From: Ornithobacterium rhinotracheale
Lineage (GTDB): Bacteria > Bacteroidota > Bacteroidia > Flavobacteriales > Weeksellaceae
NCBI RefSeq assembly: GCF_004088395.1
Contig: NZ_CP035107.1
Coordinates: 1,069,001 to 1,133,000, forward strand
Length of the DNA: 64,000 bases
Direction of reading: 5' to 3'
Position 1 is the stretch's first letter; every line of letters begins with the position of its first letter. A model generated the notes under the pieces. That model was not told where the DNA came from, did not search any database, and worked only from the letters and a program-made list of their open reading frames with translations. The position numbers and the translations under genes were made by a program. This document shows, piece after piece, positions 52,843 through 60,728 of the stretch.

Positions 52843-53583
52843 ATGAACTTCAAAATCATTATACTACTCATCGGTATTGTTTTTCTATGGAGTTGCAAGG
52901 ATGGAAAGAAAACCACTTCTGACCAAAACCCTATTGAAATTTCTGAAAATTCGGCTGAAGAAATTGCCAATACATTTTATGTCTTAACGAAATATCATAA
53001 TGAGAAATTTGAAATCAAAGTAAATGAAATCACTAAAAATCAATTTAATAAAAATGATTTTTCTAAAAAACAAGATAATAATATCACACAACTCTTTGCT
53101 GAAAATATAACACAAAAACCTGATAAAATAATCCTTAATTTTGATAATCATCAAAGTAAAACTCTTGCAAATAACGAGGGAACACCTTATGATGAAAACA
53201 GAGTACATTATTCATATCAAGGCTATTTGCCAACTTTTAACGCTTTTGTGGTAAAAACTAATGGCTATGAAAATGTAAAACTATGGTTGTTTAACAAAGA
53301 AAACGGCAAAAAAATAGAACTCATAGGCATACCTTTTTTAAATCCCTCAAAAAAACTATTTTATTGTTTTGATTATAACCCATTTGAAGACGAAGACACA
53401 ACACCAGAAATACTACCACCAACCTATGATTTGTATATCTATCAATATCATCACGATAAAATTACTAAATTAGCAAAAATAAAAATCGCTGAAAATCAAG
53501 AAATAAAAGAAGCTTATTGGGAAGATAATGATAATTTAAAAATACAAACCAAAGAAAAATATTTGCATATAAAAATCAATTAA
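52843..53583 (+). CDS. Putative immunity lipoprotein, 246 aa, copy 2
   Basis: Almost identical to the protein at 49,450-50,190, with the same lipobox and the same position behind a peptidase-tip remnant. It is followed not by an SH3 lipoprotein but by a different lipoprotein after 68 bp, showing where the duplicated block ends. Confidence 0.65.
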   Translation: MNFKIIILLIGIVFLWSCKDGKKTTSDQNPIEISENSAEEIANTFYVLTKYHNEKFEIKVNEITKNQFNKNDFSKKQDNNITQLFAENITQKPDKIILNFDNHQSKTLANNEGTPYDENRVHYSYQGYLPTFNAFVVKTNGYENVKLWLFNKENGKKIELIGIPFLNPSKKLFYCFDYNPFEDEDTTPEILPPTYDLYIYQYHHDKITKLAKIKIAENQEIKEAYWEDNDNLKIQTKEKYLHIKIN

Positions 53584-53651
53584 TGAAAAGAATACTTATC
53601 ACACTTATAATTTGGAAACCTTGATAATTCAGTAATAAAAACAATCAAAAA

Positions 53652-54623
53652 ATGAGAAAAACGATTTTAATTATTATTTTGTTTGTTTTTGTTGGGTGTA
53701 AGCAAAATGCAAAATCACCTAATGAAGAGATGAAAAATGAAATTACAACTAAAGAAGAGAATGATTTGAGTAATAAAATTCATTTTCTGAAAGACTTTTA
53801 TTATTCTGTTTATGGTTCTGATGAGAGCAAAGAGAATTTAAAGAAAAAATATGTGTCAAAAAGGGTATTGAATAGAATAGACAGCCTTACTTCAGCCGAA
53901 AATCATTTCGTTTTGGACTACGATCCTTTTATCAAAGGACAAGATTACAACGGCACTTCAATAAAAAGAACCCTTGAGATAACACCACTAAACAATAAAA
54001 ATAAATTCCGAGTAAGTTTTCTGTTATTTGGTATTCAAAATGAAGAAAAAACAACTATTGACATCATTTTACAGGAAAATACAAAAGGTAAATATCTGAT
54101 AAACGGAATATTGAACGATAAATATTTGAGTTTTAAAAATACATCCAAACCCAAGCAAAAGAAAATCTATGTTTTGGATAGCATTCACATACAAACCCCG
54201 TCAGATACTTATAGTCTATATGTTTTAGAACATTCAGAAAATAAAAAACCTCAAAACACACCACATCACGCTAACCCCATTATATTGTACAAGAATGGGA
54301 TGATACAATTTGAAAACAAGCATCTTATATTTCCGTATGATGAAAATTGTCCCGCAGATGGTTTTCAAAAATTAGTATCTAAGAAAAATTATTTCACAAT
54401 TGAACAAACCTATTGCAAAGATTTTTTAATCGTCTCCTCCTACACAACATTCAAAATCAGCACAAAAACAGACCGTATCTATCTTTATAAATATGGTGAA
54501 GAATATACAGACAGGAGTAATCCCGATAGAGATATTCCTGCTAGAATTAAGACAATAGAAGATTTTGGGACGATTAATTTTGAAGATGTAACAACATCTT
54601 CTCTTCTAAAATTATTAGAATAA
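53652..54623 (+). CDS. Putative immunity lipoprotein, 323 aa
   Basis: Lipobox VFVGC (Cys16). Residues 40-150 (KIHFLKDFYYSVYGSDESKENLKKKYVSKRVLNRID...YDPFIKGQDYNG) resemble the DUF3828-like region of Bacteroidota lipoproteins. The C-terminal half (IQTPSDTYSLYVLEHSENKKPQ) is a separate beta domain. No toxin tip precedes it, so it is an orphan or serves a toxin no longer here. Confidence 0.5.
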   Translation: MRKTILIIILFVFVGCKQNAKSPNEEMKNEITTKEENDLSNKIHFLKDFYYSVYGSDESKENLKKKYVSKRVLNRIDSLTSAENHFVLDYDPFIKGQDYNGTSIKRTLEITPLNNKNKFRVSFLLFGIQNEEKTTIDIILQENTKGKYLINGILNDKYLSFKNTSKPKQKKIYVLDSIHIQTPSDTYSLYVLEHSENKKPQNTPHHANPIILYKNGMIQFENKHLIFPYDENCPADGFQKLVSKKNYFTIEQTYCKDFLIVSSYTTFKISTKTDRIYLYKYGEEYTDRSNPDRDIPARIKTIEDFGTINFEDVTTSSLLKLLE

Positions 54624-54655
54624 ATTAACTATAGTAAAAAGTATATTGTACTGCA

Positions 54656-55633
54656 ATGTTTGGTGAGACAGTAGAATTTCATTTATGGGAAGATGATGCA
54701 CCTGGTGGAGGACATAACGCAGAAATCAATAGAAACAATAGGCTTGATGTATCTTTTAATGCAAAAGTAAATGCCAAGGGTATTGCCGAAGCACGGATAA
54801 GATTACTTTCTCATGCAAGTGTTTTGAAAAACATTGCTAATAGTCATTTTATGAGAGGTAGTAAGGATGAGGGTAAAAATCATGAATACTATGTTACGGC
54901 AAGTTATTATGGCAAGATAAAAGGTTCCAGCCAGGTCAATGTAAATGTCGTAAATCCAGATTACAAATCGCAACCTACTAAATCTTCAAACCATAAGAAA
55001 ACAACCACATCTACTCCAAAAGAAAATACTCCTAAATTTCCAGCAACTAGAAAATCAAAAATACTAAAAAAAGAAGATCCACAAGGTAAAATTATAGATG
55101 CTTACTTTGTAAATGTTTTGGGACAAAGAGTATCAAGAATATCAGTTGGAGACAGGGTAAAGGTGCATATTCTATCGAATGGTATGAGTGGAGAGCATAT
55201 TAAGTATGTAATATGGGAGTATGACACCACTTATAGTGATGAAATTTATCGTAGTGGTAAAATTAAGTTAGACTCTGATAAGACAGATACTCCTGAGATT
55301 ACCATTACACAATCAATGTTTGAAAAAGGGGTGGATTTTAAATATGGGGATTCAGATAATGATTCTCAAAACTATTTCATAGAGGTTATTCCTTTAGATA
55401 TTTCGGTAAGCTCCAAAAAGTTTGGGGTTACAAGTGATGGCGGATTTGATTATAGAAAAGGAAATTTTGTTCAGTTTAAGTTAGATTATTTAGGCGTAAC
55501 TCTAAAAATAGATGGAAAACTGACAGTTTATAAAGAGAAAAGAAAACCTTCAAAAAAAGATATTAACATAAAAGCAAACATAATTGAAAGAAAAGATGGA
55601 ATACTTAAAACAGACAAAATATTCATACTATAA
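54656..55633 (+). CDS. T6SS effector fragment: two Ig-like domains plus short toxin tip
   Basis: 325 residues. The first Ig-like domain (about 1-105, GETVEFHLWEDDAPGGGHNAEINRNNRLDVSFNAKV) starts abruptly, so the natural N-terminus that loads onto VgrG is probably missing. A Thr/Lys/Ser-rich linker (108-140) leads to the second Ig-like domain (IIDAYFVNVLGQRVSRISVGDRVKVHILSNGMSGEHIKYVIWEYD, 150-260), which ends in the boundary repeat. The final 64 residues are the GGFDYRKGN tip also found at 44,573. The immunity gene overlaps by 38 bp. This is the best view of how the exchanged tips connect to the constant part. Confidence 0.7.
   Translation: MFGETVEFHLWEDDAPGGGHNAEINRNNRLDVSFNAKVNAKGIAEARIRLLSHASVLKNIANSHFMRGSKDEGKNHEYYVTASYYGKIKGSSQVNVNVVNPDYKSQPTKSSNHKKTTTSTPKENTPKFPATRKSKILKKEDPQGKIIDAYFVNVLGQRVSRISVGDRVKVHILSNGMSGEHIKYVIWEYDTTYSDEIYRSGKIKLDSDKTDTPEITITQSMFEKGVDFKYGDSDNDSQNYFIEVIPLDISVSSKKFGVTSDGGFDYRKGNFVQFKLDYLGVTLKIDGKLTVYKEKRKPSKKDINIKANIIERKDGILKTDKIFIL
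55379..55440 (+). repeat. 62-bp boundary repeat, copy 5
   Basis: In frame within the effector at 54,656. Similarity with copy 1 extends about 95 bp further upstream (from ACAGATACTCCTGAGATTAC) and stops exactly at GATGG, where the toxin tips differ. Confidence 0.9.
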
Positions 55634-56567
55634 ACAGATTATAGTATTGATAGTATTAATGATAACCCAAAGTTGTGACTCACAAAATAAAAAACAAATG
55701 GAAGAAGAAATTATAAGACTAAACAAAGAAACAATAGAAAAACTGGTTAATTATCCTACACACCCTGTATATTCTATACAGGTAAATAAAATGAAATGCA
55801 GGGTTGCAGTTCTTGTCAATGGACTCCCACATTGGCTTCCGCTTACTGAAAATGTAGGAGAAAGTATGACACTTTATTTAAATAGGTATATTCCAAAATC
55901 TGGAAAACAACTGATAACAGTACAAATCTACCCCAATGAGGGTGTTGAATTTTTCCCTTATGATGCAGTGGCAGATATCCGTTTACAATATGCGCCAGAC
56001 AAGTTTAAAACTCCTATCTATGAGTACCAAGTAATGACTGAACAAAGCTTGCCCGAAGATATAGGAGGTAAAAGATTGAGTTACTATGAAATGAAAATCC
56101 CTTTTGAGGCAGTGGTTCCTTATGATTTTAGTGAAGAGTTAAATCAAGCACAAGACCTCACTCAAATACCCAATATAAAACAAAAAATATTAGCCAAATA
56201 TAATTATCTAAAAAAAATAATGGAAGATGGAGATGGTATTGCTTTTGTGAAAGAGCAGGAACATAGTAGTTTTTATGGAGCTAACTATCTATATGCTACC
56301 AAAGAAGAATTGTTAGGTGCATTAAATATGGAAGATGACAATGATATAGAGTTATTTTGTTCCCATGAAATTGAATACCGCAAGATACCAGAATTTACCA
56401 ATTACGAACTAGTATTTGGTTTAGATGGCAAAGTAGTTTTTTTAAGAAGTAAGAAAGATAAAAAAACTATGTTCAAAGTATATGTAGGTGGAGAATATGA
56501 AGATCCTTTCGAATATAATTTTTATCTATATATGCCAGAAGGAAGTAATGAGCTAAAGATATGGTAA
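55596..56567 (+). CDS. Immunity lipoprotein of the QEW/LEGW family, copy 2
   Basis: About 323 residues from the ATG at 55,596 (lipobox TQSC). The leader is identical to the 44,784 copy, but the body is different: PTHPVYSIQVNKMKCRVAVLVNGLPHWLPLTENVGESMTLYLNRYIPKSGKQLI and IPFEAVVPYDFSEELNQAQDLTQIPNIKQKI. It ends MPEGSNELKIW. It overlaps the toxin tip gene by 38 bp. The same tip with two divergent immunity bodies suggests that recombination inside the lipoprotein leader has swapped the bodies. Confidence 0.65.
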   Translation: MEYLKQTKYSYYKQIIVLIVLMITQSCDSQNKKQMEEEIIRLNKETIEKLVNYPTHPVYSIQVNKMKCRVAVLVNGLPHWLPLTENVGESMTLYLNRYIPKSGKQLITVQIYPNEGVEFFPYDAVADIRLQYAPDKFKTPIYEYQVMTEQSLPEDIGGKRLSYYEMKIPFEAVVPYDFSEELNQAQDLTQIPNIKQKILAKYNYLKKIMEDGDGIAFVKEQEHSSFYGANYLYATKEELLGALNMEDDNDIELFCSHEIEYRKIPEFTNYELVFGLDGKVVFLRSKKDKKTMFKVYVGGEYEDPFEYNFYLYMPEGSNELKIW

Positions 56568-56778
56568 AAATTAAATTGATTTGGAAAGAGTAAGTATTCT
56601 AATGCAAGATAAGCTCAGGATATTTATTTTGAACACAGGGTTCTCATAAGTGTTTTTTTTCAAAAAAACAAAAAATAATTTGGTTGTATAATAAAATTAT
56701 ATTACATCTGAAAGGGAGAAAAATGTGCAAATGCATTTTTACCATAGTCATTATTACTAACATAAAAATTTTTTGCTT
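56568..56778 (+). other. Non-coding stretch with a partial copy of the tssB leader
   Basis: Contains CAAAAAAACAAAAAATAATTTGGT (two blocks, 56661-56684), which recurs with one extra A at 58710-58734 in front of tssB. The following bases differ. No gene is seen. It was evidently copied from the tssB promoter/leader region. Confidence 0.6.
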
Positions 56779-57345
56779 ATGATTTCAAATAAAGGAATAG
56801 GCGGGAACGAAGTTCCAAAAACAGATGTTCCCTATTTTGAACAAGAATGGGAGGTAGAAGTTACTGAACTCCCGTATGAATTAGAAGGCTGGAGCAATGG
56901 GCAAGACTTGCGGAAATGGGATCAAAAGGAACTTGAAAAAAAAGTGGTGGCTTATTACAGCAAAATTCGAAATATCTTAGACAATGGAGATTCTGAGAAA
57001 TGGTTAAATCAAATTAAACATAGGTTTGATGAAACTTGTATTTTTGATTATTTATCAAAAAAAAGAGTTGCGGAGGATTTGAAAGAAATTAAAGAGGATG
57101 TTGAAGAATATTGTAAAGGAACAATGATTCCCTTAGAAGATTATGAGATGAAGATTTATGCAGAGGGCAAAATAGTAACTTTGGAGAGAAAAACACATAC
57201 CAAAGAATTTAATCATTATTCCCCCTTAGATATTAAGGGCTGGAGTCCTTTGATATCTAAGGGAGAAATATCAGGAGCAGCACCGTACCCTATTTTATTA
57301 TATCTACCTAAAAACAGTAATGAATTTGTAATTATAAGAAAATGA
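56779..57345 (+). CDS. Chimera: tssB first codons joined to an immunity-protein body
   Basis: 188 residues from the ATG at 56,779. The first 13 (MISNKGIGGNEVP) match the TssB start MVSSKGIGGNEVP. The rest (TDVPYFEQEWEVEVTELPYELEGWSNGQDLRKWDQKELEKKV...) is the C-terminal body of the QEW/LEGW immunity family. The lipoprotein signal of the family is therefore replaced, and the product should stay in the cytoplasm. Expression may follow that of tssB because part of its leader was copied too. The C-terminus overlaps the next ATG by 4 bp. Confidence 0.65.
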   Translation: MISNKGIGGNEVPKTDVPYFEQEWEVEVTELPYELEGWSNGQDLRKWDQKELEKKVVAYYSKIRNILDNGDSEKWLNQIKHRFDETCIFDYLSKKRVAEDLKEIKEDVEEYCKGTMIPLEDYEMKIYAEGKIVTLERKTHTKEFNHYSPLDIKGWSPLISKGEISGAAPYPILLYLPKNSNEFVIIRK

Positions 57346-58364
57346 AAAAACTCCTAACCTTATGTTTTGCCTTTGTGCTAAGTGCTTGTAATGGGCAAAA
57401 CCAAAAAGAAATGAACAACAAAGCTCAAGAATTATTAGGAAATCTCTACAAGAATGTAGAGTACAGAGACGAAGCTATATCCAACCATATGGTAGTATCC
57501 TCAGGTGGAGCAACAGTAGAAGTTTATATCAACGGATATCCTATTCATAGGGAACCCGTAGTTATAGGTAAAAGAAGTGGTAGGGGAATGATAGGAGGCA
57601 GCAATCCTATTAATGAATATATTCTAAAGAGTGGAGTACAAGAGTGGGAAGTTAGGGTATATCCCGCTTATTCTATGGCTACAAAATCACAAGAAAAAAC
57701 CTTATCAGAAAATACCCGTTTTATAATGCGATTAGAAAAACTTCGCTTTACAGATAATGGAGTAGAACACTTAGCTCCTGCTAAAGTGATAATAGAAACA
57801 CCTATGGTTAGTAAGACTACTTCTACGGGGAATACAGAGCAGGTATATAAGGATGCAGGTAAGCCTATGGCTATTTATAAAGGAACTTTTATAGCGGAGG
57901 TGCCTTATATATTAAAAGGATGGAGTGAGAGTGTTGATTTAACCAAAGAAGACCCTAAAAAGCTAAAAGAAGAACTAGTAGAAAAGTATCAAGAATTGTG
58001 GAATATATTGGATAAAAGGAGAACAGATTTATTCGCTGAAAAAATCCTAAAAAGAGAAACAGAAACAGCTCAAGCTTTGTTTTACACAAAAGTATTAAAC
58101 GATGATTACATGAATACATTTTTTGAAAATGTAGGTAAAGAAGATAAAAAAATGGATTTATTAAAAGATTACAAAATGGTTTTTTATGGAAAATACATGA
58201 TCTCATTGGAACATGAAAAGGTTGGGGATTTACCATATTTACCTGCATTATCAGCGGTTTATAATGATAAAACTGATGAAGGAACAATTTTTACACGATA
58301 TATTACATATTATATTGCCTTTCACCGCCCTAAACCAGGAGCACCATTAGAAATTATTCGTTAA
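57342..58364 (+). CDS. Immunity lipoprotein of the QEW/LEGW family, full length
   Basis: 340 residues with a standard short lipoprotein signal (FVLSAC, Cys16) and the family body: EVYINGYPIHREPVVIG, NPINEYILKSGVQEWEVRVYPAYS, VPYILKGWSESVDLTKEDPKKLKEELVEKYQELWNIL and an end GAPLEIIR. It overlaps the upstream chimera by 4 bp and appears complete. No toxin stands beside it, so it is an orphan immunity gene. Confidence 0.6.
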   Translation: MKKLLTLCFAFVLSACNGQNQKEMNNKAQELLGNLYKNVEYRDEAISNHMVVSSGGATVEVYINGYPIHREPVVIGKRSGRGMIGGSNPINEYILKSGVQEWEVRVYPAYSMATKSQEKTLSENTRFIMRLEKLRFTDNGVEHLAPAKVIIETPMVSKTTSTGNTEQVYKDAGKPMAIYKGTFIAEVPYILKGWSESVDLTKEDPKKLKEELVEKYQELWNILDKRRTDLFAEKILKRETETAQALFYTKVLNDDYMNTFFENVGKEDKKMDLLKDYKMVFYGKYMISLEHEKVGDLPYLPALSAVYNDKTDEGTIFTRYITYYIAFHRPKPGAPLEIIR

Positions 58365-58374
58365 AAATTATTAT

Positions 58375-58623
58375 ATGAAAAAACTCCTAATTTTATATCT
58401 TGTTTTTGTGCTAAGTGCTTGTAATGGGCAACAAAAAAGTGAAAAAATCACCCCAATCCCCTTAGAGAAACAGATTACTTATGCGTTGGAAATAACAACC
58501 AATGTGCCTGTTATTGTATATGATATAAAAGCATCGGAATACAATATGCCTTTAGGTACTGCAATTGATTTGAACCCCTACCTTTTAAAGAATGGAAAGT
58601 GTACCATAAAGCTACAGATATGA
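58375..58623 (+). CDS. Truncated immunity lipoprotein of the same family
   Basis: 82 residues: a lipoprotein signal nearly identical to the preceding gene (MKKLLILYLVFVLSAC, Cys16) and only the first part of the body (VPVIVYDIKASEYNMPLGTAIDLNPYLLKNGKCTIKLQI). The chimera at 56,779 has just the missing C-terminal type of sequence, so the two may be products of one unequal exchange with the tssB leader. Confidence 0.55.
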   Translation: MKKLLILYLVFVLSACNGQQKSEKITPIPLEKQITYALEITTNVPVIVYDIKASEYNMPLGTAIDLNPYLLKNGKCTIKLQI

Positions 58624-58709
58624 TTTGCTTATTAATTCAATAAAAATATAAATCGAGTAAAAACACAGCAAAAGCATAACAAATCACGACTCTAAAATTA
58701 AATGAAAAT

Positions 58710-58747
58710 CAAAAAAAACAAAAAATAATTTGGTAGAGCTAATTTTG
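58710..58747 (+). promoter_or_regulatory. tssB leader with possible -7 box
   Basis: The A-rich block ending in AATTTGGT (58710-58734) is repeated at 56,661. TAATTTTG at 58740-58747 fits TAnnTTTG and is 26 bp before the tssB ATG. A -33 element is not evident. Confidence 0.4.
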
Positions 58748-58773
58748 GGACATTACATTAAATTTACATAAAA

Positions 58774-59220
58774 ATGGTTTCAAGCAAAGGAATAGGCGGG
58801 AACGAAGTTCCAATGGAAGCAAACGAATCAATTTCAGAGATTCCATTTAACAGAACCATAATTGCCCAGCAATTGACAGCCGACGAACCTATCAAGCCTG
58901 AATTAGTGGAAGGTTTGACTACTGTTGAGAAAGTGTTTGAACACTTTAAGCCTGAAATTAAAGTTGATTTTGAAGATGCAGAAGGTGCTACAAAGATGGA
59001 AACCTTAAAATTTGAAAATCTGGGAGATTTTGGAGTAAAAGGAATTACTAATCAGAGTGAATTTTTGTCTAGTCTTAATACTGAGAAAGATCAGTATCAA
59101 AAGATTGTAAAGCAATTAAAGACTAACAAAATTTTAAAAGCAGCATTAGAAGACCCTGATGCCAAGAAAGCTTTTATACAGTCGTTACAAAATCTTATTG
59201 AGGAACTTAACCAACACTAA
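58774..59220 (+). CDS. tssB: TssB, small sheath subunit of the T6SS
   Basis: 148 residues. TssB and TssC interlock to form the contractile sheath around the Hcp tube. The IPFNRTIIAQQLTADEPIKPELVEGLTTVEKVFEHFKPEIKVDFEDAEG region corresponds to the TssB N-terminal beta segment, followed by the helical end LSSLNTEKDQYQKIVKQLKTNKILKAAL. Sequence and length fit the Bacteroidota subtype iii form. It forms an operon with tssC (11-bp gap). The first codons have been copied into the gene at 56,779. Confidence 0.9.
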   Translation: MVSSKGIGGNEVPMEANESISEIPFNRTIIAQQLTADEPIKPELVEGLTTVEKVFEHFKPEIKVDFEDAEGATKMETLKFENLGDFGVKGITNQSEFLSSLNTEKDQYQKIVKQLKTNKILKAALEDPDAKKAFIQSLQNLIEELNQH

Positions 59221-59231
59221 AATCTTATCCT

Positions 59232-60590
59232 ATGGCAGAAAATAAACAATCACAAATAAAAGAAGCTCAATCGGTACAAAGAGAACAAGTTTCAATAGAG
59301 AAAAGCTTAGATCAATTAGCTAGATATGGAGGATTTGATTTATTAGAAACTTCTATAGAGAATGTTCAAAATCTTAATCCTGACAGAAAAGCCAGAAGAA
59401 AGATATTCTTGAGCGAAAAAAATAAAGCTAAGGAGCGTCAGACACTGAAAAAAACTTTGGAACTTTGGGCAGATGTAATTAGTAAAAGCGATACGCTTAC
59501 AGATATGGTTGCTCATTGTGAAGATCAAAGAAAAGCAGCAGAAGAATTGCTAACAAAGAATTTGGCTCATGCAGTTGAAGTCACTAGAGAGCTTGAGAAA
59601 AATTATAGAACTGTAGCTTTATTCTATAAAAATACGGAATTAGATAAGGTAAAAAATGTAACTGTAATCAACGCTTCCTTAGATCAACTCAAAGACTTAG
59701 ATAATACGAGATTTATTGACACAATACACGCTGAATTGACCAATTCATACGATAGATTAGATTTAAAAGACAACTATGGACTTTTAGTAATTCCAGGTTA
59801 TTTAGGTTCCAATGTGGTAGTTGAAAAATGGGCTAAAATAGCTCACGAAAATAAAGTTATGTTAATTACTGATTTTGAGCATTTGGACGAACCAGACGAT
59901 GTTATGGAAATGTTTGATCAAGCGTATTTGACAGGTGGAGAAATCTATCGTTCTAATGTATTGATGACTTGTAACTGGCTTGTAGGAAGAGGTAGATATC
60001 AAGAGATCGGGGAAGAAGATGATTTATACACTCCGCCATCAGGAGCCTTGGCAGGTAAAATTCATAAGACATTGATGTCACAAGTTACAGCTGGTAAGAA
60101 ATTCGGTGGGATTAACGAAGTAGATGGAGTAAAATTTGATTTGAAGAAAAGCGAAATTGCCAATTTGGAAAACTTAGGATTGATTCCTATGGTAAATGAA
60201 TATGGAAAGGTGATGGCTTTTTCAGGCAAAACATTGTTCAATGGTGATAATTTAGGTCTTCAAACTTATTCCGTAGTTCGTGTTTTTGACTATGTAACAA
60301 AAGTTTTAATGGACTTTTTAAATAGAAGAGCTTTTGAAAACTTTACTGCTGTAACTAGAAAAGAAATAATGTCCCAAATTGTTCGTTTCTTAGATGGTAT
60401 AACAGGGCCAGGTAAATTAATTGAAAACTTTGAAGTTAGAAGATTTGAACAAGACGCTGTTCAAAAAGATAAAATACACTTAGATATTCATATGAAGCCT
60501 TATTTCCCTGCGAAAAACTTTTTGATTAAAATGGATGGTCAAAAGGGTACGGATGGTAATGAATGGGATACAGAATATCAGCAAAGTTAA
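59232..60590 (+). CDS. tssC: TssC, large sheath subunit of the T6SS
   Basis: 452 residues. Family regions include SIEKSLDQLARYGGFDLLETSIENVQNLNPDRKARRKIFLSE at the front, a VTREL...VALFYKNTELDKVKNVTVINASLDQLKDL middle and the C-terminal sheath core (MDFLNRRAFENFTAVTRKEIMSQIVRFLDGITGPGKLIENFEVRRF, then HLDIHMKPYFPAKNFLIKMDGQKGTD). It is complete. An inverted repeat (AATCCATTGTT/AACAATGGATT, 60,589-60,637) overlaps its stop, then a strong terminator follows, so the operon is only tssB-tssC. Confidence 0.9.
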   Translation: MAENKQSQIKEAQSVQREQVSIEKSLDQLARYGGFDLLETSIENVQNLNPDRKARRKIFLSEKNKAKERQTLKKTLELWADVISKSDTLTDMVAHCEDQRKAAEELLTKNLAHAVEVTRELEKNYRTVALFYKNTELDKVKNVTVINASLDQLKDLDNTRFIDTIHAELTNSYDRLDLKDNYGLLVIPGYLGSNVVVEKWAKIAHENKVMLITDFEHLDEPDDVMEMFDQAYLTGGEIYRSNVLMTCNWLVGRGRYQEIGEEDDLYTPPSGALAGKIHKTLMSQVTAGKKFGGINEVDGVKFDLKKSEIANLENLGLIPMVNEYGKVMAFSGKTLFNGDNLGLQTYSVVRVFDYVTKVLMDFLNRRAFENFTAVTRKEIMSQIVRFLDGITGPGKLIENFEVRRFEQDAVQKDKIHLDIHMKPYFPAKNFLIKMDGQKGTDGNEWDTEYQQS

Positions 60591-60683
60591 TCCATTGTTG
60601 GATCTATTTTAAACACTATCCATTTAAACAATGGATTATAAACCAAATAGATAAGTTAATAAAACTTATCAAACCATAAATAT

Positions 60684-60728
60684 TAAAATCCGACTTTGCT
60701 TGCATTTTGTAAAGTCGGATTTTTTTTA
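60684..60728. terminator. Bidirectional terminator after tssC
   Basis: A 12-bp stem AAATCCGACTTT / AAAGTCGGATTT with a 13-base loop and flanking A and T runs. It ends transcription of tssBC on the plus strand and of the helicase remnant on the minus strand, whose stop overlaps the T-run. Confidence 0.9.

Noticed and set aside
46028-55440. CRISPR-like array from the five short repeats
   Set aside because: The repeats are kilobases apart, coding, in one orientation and joined to different protein-coding tips; there are no spacers.
30901-60590. Prophage or phage-tail-like particle locus
   Set aside because: VgrG, TssB and TssC resemble tail parts because T6SS is related to contractile tails; no capsid, terminase, integrase or lysis genes are present and effector/immunity modules dominate.
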